Part shown: one piece after another, positions 1 through 4,379 of the stretch
Layout of the letters: each line of letters starts with the position of its first letter
Numbering within the stretch: position 1 is the stretch's first letter
NCBI GenBank assembly: GCA_041588495.1
Contig: JBFGWM010000161.1
Location: 1 to 6,580, forward strand
Direction: 5' to 3'
Source of the DNA: JBFGWM01 sp041588495
GTDB taxonomy: Bacteria > Pseudomonadota > Gammaproteobacteria > Pseudomonadales > JBFGWM01
Length of the DNA: 6,580 bases
Made by a program: the position numbers and the translations under genes
The notes under the pieces: model-generated
Told to the model about the DNA's origin: nothing
What the model saw: the letters and a program-made list of their open reading frames with translations, nothing else
The model's database searches: none

Positions 1-158
1 CCCTTATCCAGCGCTTGAGCGCCGCCGGGATCGTCACGGGCGACAATCAGCCCTACAATGCCCGCGACGGAATCGGCTATAGCCTCGCCGAGCACGCGGA
101 CTCGCGCAAGCTGCCCCAGGCCCTGATCGAGATTCGCCAGTGGCGTAAAGACCAGTAA
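1..158 (+). CDS. N-formylglutamate amidohydrolase family protein, C-terminal end only
   Basis: The frame that starts its first full codon at position 3 stays open for 51 codons and stops at TAA 156-158; the 5' part lies outside the window. The visible tail contains GDNQPYNA, then GYSLAEHA, then LPQALIEIRQW. This matches the C-terminal signature of the N-formylglutamate amidohydrolase (FGase) family, where a GDN-PY motif, a YTL-EH motif and a terminal IEIRQ strand recur in that order. Family members are Zn-dependent hydrolases. Some act on N-formylglutamate in histidine breakdown, but many genomic copies are of unknown substrate, so a hutG name is not justified from the tail alone. It converges on the tRNA-Glu gene, leaving about 60 bases with no obvious rho-independent terminator. 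Family assignment is fairly secure; the substrate is not known. Confidence 0.8.
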   Translation, partial: LIQRLSAAGIVTGDNQPYNARDGIGYSLAEHADSRKLPQALIEIRQWRKDQ

Positions 159-218
159 CCGGTGTGGCACTAAAATCGGCTGGATCACGCGAGGCGGAAG
201 TTGGCACGGTCGCCGGAA

Positions 219-294
219 TGGCGTCCCCAAGGGGATTCGAACCCCTGTTACCGCCGTGAAAGGGCGGTGTCCTAGGCCTCTAGACGATGGGGAC
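219..294 (-). tRNA. tRNA-Glu (anticodon UUC) with encoded CCA end
   Basis: Read on the minus strand, this is a complete cloverleaf of 76 bases. The 7-bp acceptor stem is GTCCCCA paired with TGGGGAC. The D arm contains TCTAGAGGCCTAGGA. The anticodon stem CCGCC/GGCGG closes a CTTTCAC loop with anticodon TTC at 260-258. The T arm is AGGGG-TTCGAAT-CCCCT, and the discriminator G is at 222. CCA is encoded at 221-219. It closely resembles the E. coli tRNA-Glu sequence as I recall it. The gene stands alone in this window, with its own promoter upstream and no rRNA visible. No duplicate of its 3' end, which would mark an integrated element, is seen here. Confidence 0.97.
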
Positions 295-322
295 GTGCCG
301 GGCCGGATCGGAAAGAACGCGA

Positions 323-351
323 ATTCTATGGGCCATGCCATGCCCCGTCAA
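323..351 (-). promoter_or_regulatory. Sigma-70 promoter of tRNA-Glu
   Basis: On the minus strand there is a -35 box TTGACG (351-346), a 17-base spacer (345-329) and a -10 box TAGAAT (328-323). Five of six bases match consensus in each box, and the spacing is ideal. Transcription would start near 316, about 22 bases before the tRNA. The bases just after the -10 box (TCGCG) are G+C rich, as in promoters of stable RNA genes under growth-rate or stringent control; that regulation is inferred only. The -35 box sits inside a short perfect inverted repeat, GCCCC/GGGGC at 342-346 and 352-356. Confidence 0.8.
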
Positions 352-389
352 GGGGCTCGCCCAAACTACGTCCGCCACAATCACAGGGG

Positions 390-416
390 TTAATCCAGCG
401 GTAAACCGACTACAAT
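390..416 (+). promoter_or_regulatory. Candidate promoter of the membrane-anchored protein gene
   Basis: TACAAT at 411-416 is a good -10 box (five of six bases match consensus) 33 bases upstream of the GTG start at 450. It would give a leader of roughly 27 bases containing the GGGAG ribosome binding site. The -35 side is poor: the best match is TTAATC at 390-395, with a short 15-base spacer. This could therefore be a weak or activator-dependent promoter. It lies back to back with the tRNA-Glu promoter in the same 155-base gap. Confidence 0.4.
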
Positions 417-449
417 AAGACAAGTTTCACGCACAGGGAGTCCAGGGAC

Positions 450-1175
450 GTGCCGGACAACATCAATATTCCACTGGTCGCGGGTGTCATCGCGGCCGTT
501 GTCATCCTGATCGTCATCGCGGTGATCCTGTTGAAACGACCCGGCAAGTCCAGGCTGCCGGAGAAGTACGAGCGTGAACTCAGCCATTCGGTACTCATCG
601 AGCGCAGCCGGCGCTACCAGAACATCCTGATCTACCTGCCGCCCCACTACCTGCCGCGGGACCTCAAGCTGATGATCGTGCTGGGCATGCTCAGCACCCT
701 CGAGCAGTTGAAAAAACTTGGCTACGAGGGCGAGGAGGAAAAGATCGAAAACAAGCTGGCCTCGGCGAAGGAGATGCTCGCCCAGATGAACGTCGGTGAC
801 GACGATCCGCCGGTGCGGCCCATCTCGCGCCCGGACAAGGCCAAGGAGGCCCGCGAACTGCTCGACAGCGTGAAGAGCTTCGTGCTGTACATGACCGAGC
901 ACGGCCAGATGGACCCCAGCCAGACGGACAGCTACCTGGAGGTCATCGACCACCTCAAGTTCCAGACCCACCTGGACCTGATCGATACCGCGGGGAAGAA
1001 GGCCGAAAAAGAGGAAGACTACGACACCGCCATCGAGACCTACCGGCAGGCGATCGAGGAACTCACGGAGAAAATGGACGACGAGTACTACGTCGACAAG
1101 ATCGCCGTGTACAACGACAGGATCAACAAGCTGACCCGGGCACGCGCGGAAGCCAGCAATTTCGCCATCACCTGA
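450..1175 (+). CDS. Membrane-anchored protein of unknown function with TPR-like tail (241 aa)
   Basis: I do not recognise this protein. The start is GTG at 450, with GGGAG at 436-440 nine bases ahead. Residues 8-28 form one strongly hydrophobic helix rich in V, I, L and A, followed at once by KRPGKSR. By the positive-inside rule this puts the N-terminus outside and the large C-terminal part in the cytoplasm. The cytoplasmic part is highly charged and predicted helical: residues 75-112 look amphipathic or coiled-coil, and a Pro/Arg linker at 119-129 divides it. Residues 178-208 (with AEKEEDYDTAIETYRQAIEEL) resemble one tetratricopeptide helix pair, suggesting a protein-protein scaffold. It contains no cysteine and no catalytic motif that I can see. 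It is transcribed toward the anti-sigma gene, with 10 bases between stop codons, so it is not part of that operon. The coding call is supported by the ribosome binding site, the promoter-like box and the sensible domain layout; the function is open. Confidence 0.85.
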   Translation: MPDNINIPLVAGVIAAVVILIVIAVILLKRPGKSRLPEKYERELSHSVLIERSRRYQNILIYLPPHYLPRDLKLMIVLGMLSTLEQLKKLGYEGEEEKIENKLASAKEMLAQMNVGDDDPPVRPISRPDKAKEARELLDSVKSFVLYMTEHGQMDPSQTDSYLEVIDHLKFQTHLDLIDTAGKKAEKEEDYDTAIETYRQAIEELTEKMDDEYYVDKIAVYNDRINKLTRARAEASNFAIT

Positions 1176-1185
1176 CGGGGCCGGT

Positions 1186-1827
1186 TCACTCCCGTGGCGG
1201 CTCGCCACCCGGCGCCACGCTCGCATTTTGACGGGTGATCGCGAACAGCAATCCTTTTTCCACCCAGATGTCCACGCCCATGCCGCGCGCCTCGCGGCTC
1301 AGGGGCGTGGCAAGTTGCTCCAGTTCGGACAACTCGCCGAACCGTTCGTGATCGAACCGGGTCTGGTACAGGGAGTGTATTTCCCCCGTCCGCCGGTCAC
1401 GAACCCGGATCTGCGCCGCGGACTGCCCCTCGATGGAGCAATAGCGCGCGCCAAGCACCTCGTAATATTGCGGGTCGAGCAACGCGGTCTCGACCGGACT
1501 GAACTCGAGTTCGGCCAGGTAGGCGCGCAGTTCATCGAAATTTGCGGACTTCACCTCGAGTGGTTTCAGTTTCACGTGGTTGTAGGCCACCTCGTCGGCA
1601 ATGCGTGCGGGCTGCGGCAAACCGGTGCCGGCTGGAACGAGAAAATAGACCAGCAGGGCCAGCGCACACGCGGCCGCCAGTACCGCCCCCCCCCAACGGC
1701 CCCATCCCGCACGTGAATGCCCCGACCCGGCCTGCTCCTGCATGGCCCTGAGCGTGGCCGCTTGGCGGTCGTCCAGGCGGTGCGACTGCACCTGCTCGCG
1801 AACCGCCTGTTCCAGGGTCCTGCTCAT
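1186..1827 (-). CDS. Single-span membrane anti-sigma factor paired with the ECF sigma factor (213 aa)
   Basis: This is the likely inhibitor of the ECF sigma factor encoded just upstream; the two overlap as ATGA (1827-1824), typical of sigma/anti-sigma pairs. The start at 1827 has a very strong ribosome binding site (GGGGAGGTG, about 7 bases away). Residues 1-40 are a short charged cytoplasmic sigma-binding segment, residues 47-66 one transmembrane helix, and residues 67-213 a periplasmic domain. The cytoplasmic segment lacks the HxxxCxxC zinc motif of ZAS-type anti-sigmas. The periplasmic domain has YNHVKLKPLEV (82-92), a LGARYCSIEGQSAAQI stretch (125-140) with the only periplasmic cysteine (C130), and DIWVEKGLLFAI near the end. 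I infer that this domain senses copper, redox or envelope stress linked to the bufferin operon. A run of nine G residues lies in codons 45-48, at the edge of the helix. The role rests on position, topology and layout rather than on a close family match. Confidence 0.82.
   Translation of the reverse strand: MSRTLEQAVREQVQSHRLDDRQAATLRAMQEQAGSGHSRAGWGRWGGAVLAAACALALLVYFLVPAGTGLPQPARIADEVAYNHVKLKPLEVKSANFDELRAYLAELEFSPVETALLDPQYYEVLGARYCSIEGQSAAQIRVRDRRTGEIHSLYQTRFDHERFGELSELEQLATPLSREARGMGVDIWVEKGLLFAITRQNASVAPGGEPPRE
1194..1208. other. Short GC hairpin at the 3' junction of the convergent genes
   Basis: GTGGCG (1194-1199) and CGCCAC (1203-1208) form a perfect 6-bp stem with a 3-base loop. It lies 18 bases past the stop codon of the membrane-anchored protein gene and inside the last codons of the anti-sigma gene. 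There is no T-run directly after it on either strand (TTTT at 1226-1229 is 17 bases away on the plus strand), so a standard rho-independent terminator is doubtful. It may stabilise the 3' end of the plus-strand mRNA. Confidence 0.3.
1686..1694 (-). repeat. G9 homopolymer inside the anti-sigma gene
   Basis: Nine consecutive C on the plus strand read as G9 on the coding strand, spanning W45-G46-G47-A48 of the anti-sigma factor (TGG GGG GGG GCG), immediately before or at the start of its transmembrane helix. Insertion of one G moves translation into a frame that ends at 1532. Loss of one G reaches a TGA in the region of codon 85. Both products lose the helix and the periplasmic domain. Such tracts are prone to slipped-strand mispairing; whether this one varies cannot be judged from a single sequence. 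Confidence 0.9.
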
Positions 1828-2300
1828 GCCAGCACCTCCCCGGCGTCTCCGAACATGCCGCGCAAGCGCAACCGCAGGCGATGCACCCGCGACAGGACCG
1901 TGCCACGTGGCATTTCGAGTTCTTCGGCGATTTCCGCGGCCGTGTACCCCTCAACCGCCCAGTAATACAGAATCTCCCGCTCCGCCGGTTGCAGTTCGGT
2001 CCACACCCGCTCGAAATCGAGACCCTCGACGACCAGGTCCTCCAACGTTGCGCCGGCCACGTCCACCGGGAACGCTTCGTCGGCATCCGCAAGGGGCGCG
2101 CGCTGACGCGCACGCTGCTGGTCAATGAAACGGTTGTGCAGGATGCGGCGCAGATAGGCGTGCCTTGCGAGGGTATTCGATGGAGGTTTGCGCAGGCAGG
2201 TTTCCAGACCGGACTGCAACAGGTCGAACGCATCCGCATCGTTGCCGGTCAGTGAACAGCAATAGCGGTAATGTCGGTCGAGGTCACTCCTGGAAAACAT
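1824..2300 (-). CDS. ECF-type RNA polymerase sigma factor (158 aa)
   Basis: The protein has the compact two-domain layout of extracytoplasmic-function sigma factors and their usual small size. Region 2 spans about residues 5-64, ending in YLRRILHNRFIDQQRAR, the motif 2.3/2.4 area that melts and reads the -10 element. A variable linker covers 65-95. Region 4 spans about 96-148, with ELQPAEREILYYWAVEGYTA followed by the helix-turn-helix AEIAEELEMPRGTVLSRVHR (121-140) that reads the -35 element. The ATG at 2300 overlaps the end of bufC by 17 bases and is preceded by GGGG about 6 bases upstream. The 3' end overlaps the anti-sigma start by 4 bases. Being last but one in the bufA operon suggests that it drives its own operon, a positive loop checked by the anti-sigma factor. 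In Neisseria, an ECF sigma factor and anti-sigma are likewise encoded with DUF692/DUF2063 genes. No C-terminal Cys-rich sensor tail is present. Regulon and signal are inferred. Confidence 0.93.
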   Translation of the reverse strand: MFSRSDLDRHYRYCCSLTGNDADAFDLLQSGLETCLRKPPSNTLARHAYLRRILHNRFIDQQRARQRAPLADADEAFPVDVAGATLEDLVVEGLDFERVWTELQPAEREILYYWAVEGYTAAEIAEELEMPRGTVLSRVHRLRLRLRGMFGDAGEVLA

Positions 2301-3066
2301 CGTTTACCCCGAAGCCGGCGATCCATCCGTCCACGATGAAAGCGCGTAGCGATTCCACGACGCGCGCGGCCGCGGCGTCGTCGGTGCAGCGCTCCGCAAG
2401 CGTCTTCAGGGTAGCCCCGCCACGCAGGCAGCGCAGCAATGCAAACTGCCGCGGCCCGATCGCGCAGACTGCTCCCCGGAACACGACGAGAAATGCCTCG
2501 CACCGTGAATATTCGACCCCGTCGCCAACCGATCCGTTCCGGTGCGCGGCATGAATCTCGTCCACGTTCCAGGCCACCGGCAACAGGCGCACGGACTCGG
2601 CGAGTCGCAGGCGCACCTGCTCACGACGGGATGCCGGGGTACCCGCGAACTGCGCGAAGTCCAGGCCCGGACCGGCGGGAAGGCGCGCCGAGACGAACAC
2701 CGCGTCCTCAAGCCGGGCCAGGTCCACCAGGTAGGGCAGACCGGCAAATCCGGGGCGTGTCATCACCCGCTGGTCGAGAAACGCGGGCAGGCCGGCGCCA
2801 TAGTCGGCCAGGTCGCGGTCGACCAGCGGCTCGAACGCCAGGTAATCGCGGGTCATGGCACGGAAGCAGCGCGCCCCGACCACCGCGGCACAGACCGGGT
2901 AACGCAGGTACAACGTCTGCACCGCCACCCCCAACCAGTTCCCGCGGTAGACGCCGATGCGTGCGGCAAGATCGGGTCCGGACGGGACCCGCAGTGCATC
3001 CTCATCCACCGCACCAAGGCGGGCCGTCCACAGGGCCTGCATGTCTGTTGCCCAGCAGCCAGTCAT
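2284..3066 (-). CDS. bufC: DUF2063 partner protein of the MNIO (BufC/HvfC type, 260 aa)
   Basis: This is the partner that, in characterised DUF692 pathways, binds the precursor and presents it to the iron enzyme. The N-terminal DUF2063 domain covers about residues 8-100. It shows RIGVYRGN (36-43), LYLRYPVCAAVVGARCF (52-68) and DYGAGLPAFL (88-97), followed by the hallmark LPYLVDLARLE (109-119). The C-terminal half (about 130-260) is a less conserved winged-helix-like domain ending in ALLRCLRGGATLKTLAERC and a short tail. The chosen ATG at 3066 overlaps the bufB stop as ATGA, with GGAG about 9 bases upstream; an ATG eight codons later is an alternative. A longer upstream extension is possible in frame but would overlap bufB by 150 more bases, and its composition (R, G, A and P rich) does not look like protein. 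Translational coupling with bufB fits a one-to-one complex. Confidence 0.92.
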   Translation of the reverse strand: MTGCWATDMQALWTARLGAVDEDALRVPSGPDLAARIGVYRGNWLGVAVQTLYLRYPVCAAVVGARCFRAMTRDYLAFEPLVDRDLADYGAGLPAFLDQRVMTRPGFAGLPYLVDLARLEDAVFVSARLPAGPGLDFAQFAGTPASRREQVRLRLAESVRLLPVAWNVDEIHAAHRNGSVGDGVEYSRCEAFLVVFRGAVCAIGPRQFALLRCLRGGATLKTLAERCTDDAAAARVVESLRAFIVDGWIAGFGVNDVFQE

Positions 3067-3902
3067 GCGGCGCGCTCCGTCTGCCGCCCGATGATCATCG
3101 TGGCGGCCCGCGCCCGTTCGCGCAGGAGTACGTCCAGGGCCGGCAGCTGGTGATCCCACTCGATCAGCACCGGCACTCCCGGTCGCAGTCGGGCCAGGTG
3201 TTCGAGCAACTCCCATACCGGCACACTCACCGGGGCGTCATGGGTATCGACCACGGTTTGCCCCGAGTCCCTGTGCCCGCCGAGATGGACATAACCGATC
3301 GCATCCATAGGCATGCGCGACAGTGCCAGGCGCGCATCGCGCTCCAGGTTGCACTGGTTCACATACAGGTTGTTGAGATCGAGCAGCACTCCGCAACCGG
3401 TACGCCGCACCAGTTCGGCAATGAAATCGGCCTCGGCGAGGCAGTCACTGCGAAAGGCGACATAAGCGGAGATATTCTCCAGCAGAATGTTCCGGCCCAA
3501 TGTTTCCTGGATGCGATGGACGCGTGCCGCGACATGATCCAAAGCTCCGGGCGCCAGGGGCACCGGGAACAGGTCGTGACCATGGGCACCGTCCATCCCG
3601 GTCCAGCACAGGTGATCCGAGATCTCCCCGATTTCCAGCCGGTCGGCAAGATCACGGACCGCGGCCAGGTAACCCGCGTCCAGTGGATCCAGTCCGGCAA
3701 CCGACATGCCAACGCAGTGCAGGGCCATGGGATATTCGGCCCGCAGCCGCTCCACGGGCGCCAGCAGACCCGGGTTCAAACCCAGGTACTGGTCAGCAAG
3801 CAGTTCCAGCCACGGCGCGACCGGTGGCCGGGACAACAACTCGGGGAGGTGTGGACCGCGCAGCGCGATCCCCGCGCCCTGCAGGACAGGATGATCCGTC
3901 AC
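3063..3902 (-). CDS. bufB: DUF692 multinuclear non-heme iron oxidase (MNIO; BufB/HvfB/MbnB-like, 279 aa)
   Basis: This cytoplasmic TIM-barrel enzyme uses two or three iron ions and O2 to convert precursor cysteines to modified groups (thiooxazole in bufferins, oxazolone-thioamide in HvfA/methanobactin). The expected metal and active-site motifs all appear in order: GIALRGPH (H18), ISDHLCW (H97), GHDLFPVPL (109-116), LLENISAYV (E142, N143), LLDLNNLYVN (D175, N177, N178), YVHLGGH (H206, H210), VDTHDAPV (D219, H221) and VLIEWDHQLP (E248, D250). The length fits the family. I chose GTG at 3902 because it overlaps the bufA stop as GTGA and is followed at once by the first conserved strand. A GTG 26 codons earlier is open but would run 82 bases into bufA with a low-complexity G/R/Q-rich extension. 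One small departure from the most common pattern is HLGGH where HLAGH is usual. Confidence 0.95.
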   Translation of the reverse strand: MTDHPVLQGAGIALRGPHLPELLSRPPVAPWLELLADQYLGLNPGLLAPVERLRAEYPMALHCVGMSVAGLDPLDAGYLAAVRDLADRLEIGEISDHLCWTGMDGAHGHDLFPVPLAPGALDHVAARVHRIQETLGRNILLENISAYVAFRSDCLAEADFIAELVRRTGCGVLLDLNNLYVNQCNLERDARLALSRMPMDAIGYVHLGGHRDSGQTVVDTHDAPVSVPVWELLEHLARLRPGVPVLIEWDHQLPALDVLLRERARAATMIIGRQTERAA

Positions 3903-4192
3903 TTGCCCTTGGCCGGTTTCACCTTGGCGACCACCCCGCCCACGATTTTCTCGCAGGTGCCCTGGGGAACGTACACCCACTCGTTGTCATCAAGGTCACG
4001 GGCGGCCTGCCCGGAACAGGCGTGGCTGCCGTCCAGCGCACCGCAGTCGTTCATGCCCTTTTTCGCAATACCGGCGCATTTTTCCCAGAATTCAGGCTGT
4101 TCGGGGACCGCTCCGGCCTCTCCCGCCGCGACCGCGGCGCCGGCGGCAACAATGGTGGCGAAAGCCTGGTGGGTAAATTTGTCACGATTCAT
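3899..4192 (-). CDS. bufA: Bufferin-type RiPP precursor, DUF2282 family (97 aa)
   Basis: This is the modified, secreted product of the operon. The ATG at 4192 has AGGAG seven bases upstream; the open frame upstream of it has no such support and would cross the promoter region. Residues 1-28 form a Sec signal peptide: MNRDK, a hydrophobic Ala/Gly/Val segment at about 10-24, and an A-G-A cleavage site after residue 28. The 69-residue mature part carries the DUF2282 pattern EKCAGIAKKGMNDC, HACSGQAARD, NEWVYVPQGTCEK, with four cysteines at 39, 50, 59 and 80. The C-terminus is Lys-rich. In studied bufferins of this class, as I recall, the central two cysteines become 5-thiooxazoles and the outer two form a disulfide, giving a copper-binding peptide in the periplasm; I extend that here by homology. 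It is the first gene of the operon, and its stop overlaps bufB by 4 bases. Confidence 0.95.
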   Translation of the reverse strand: MNRDKFTHQAFATIVAAGAAVAAGEAGAVPEQPEFWEKCAGIAKKGMNDCGALDGSHACSGQAARDLDDNEWVYVPQGTCEKIVGGVVAKVKPAKGK

Positions 4193-4250
4193 GGTTGGAC
4201 TCCTACCGGGTGAATGGCGGGGAGACACACGCGCCGCCCTTACTATCATG

Positions 4251-4276
4251 GACGCTCGTGGAACATGCCTGATTGC
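4251..4276 (-). promoter_or_regulatory. Candidate ECF-dependent promoter of the buf operon
   Basis: On the minus strand, GCAATC (4276-4271) and CGTC (4254-4251) are separated by 16 bases. CGTC is a common -10 core for ECF sigma factors and the spacing is right, but the -35 lacks the usual AAC core. It would start transcription near 4244, leaving a leader of about 50 bases before bufA. No convincing sigma-70 promoter is seen in the same stretch (the best is GATAGT near 4242-4247, with no -35 partner). This is a suggestion from spacing only. Confidence 0.25.
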
Positions 4277-4277
4277 A

Positions 4278-4321
4278 TCCCGCAGAAAAAAATATTTCCG
4301 GTGCGGGAACAGGCGTCCCGC
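4278..4321. repeat. Three TCCCGC/GCGGGA elements between bufA and rlmKL
   Basis: TCCCGCA at 4278-4284, its exact reverse complement TGCGGGA at 4302-4308, and TCCCGC at 4316-4321 lie within 44 bases. The first two flank an A/T-rich 17-base stretch with seven A in a row. The second and third form a GCGGGA-7-TCCCGC inverted repeat. This could be an operator for a regulator shared by the divergent genes, or alternative RNA hairpins. No regulator is identified. Confidence 0.5.
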
Positions 4322-4336
4322 GCCAGCGGTTAAAAT
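4306..4336 (+). promoter_or_regulatory. Candidate promoter of rlmKL
   Basis: TAAAAT at 4331-4336 is a five-of-six -10 box, 43 bases upstream of the rlmKL start. There is no sigma-70 -35 box at the matching distance. An alternative reading is GGAACA at 4306-4311, 16 bases, then GGTTAA at 4328-4333, which is reminiscent of an RpoE/ECF-type promoter. The sequence does not decide between them. If the second is right, rlmKL might also respond to an ECF sigma factor. Confidence 0.35.
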
Positions 4337-4379
4337 GGACCCGCCGGCCGACTGACCGCGCAGACCAGGACAACCCACC

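Noticed and set aside
219..294. tRNA-Glu as an integration site for a mobile element
   Set aside because: No repeat of the tRNA 3' end, integrase gene or change of composition is visible in the window.
390..1226. A 278-residue minus-strand open frame opposite the membrane-anchored protein gene
   Set aside because: It would run into the promoter region at its 3' end and shows no start signals or domains. The plus strand has a ribosome binding site, an anchor helix and a sensible composition.
2439..4355. A 638-residue open frame on the plus strand opposite bufABC
   Set aside because: It runs antisense to three genes with clear family motifs, its translation is R, P and G rich without domains, and no ribosome binding site is evident. 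It is a high-GC shadow frame.
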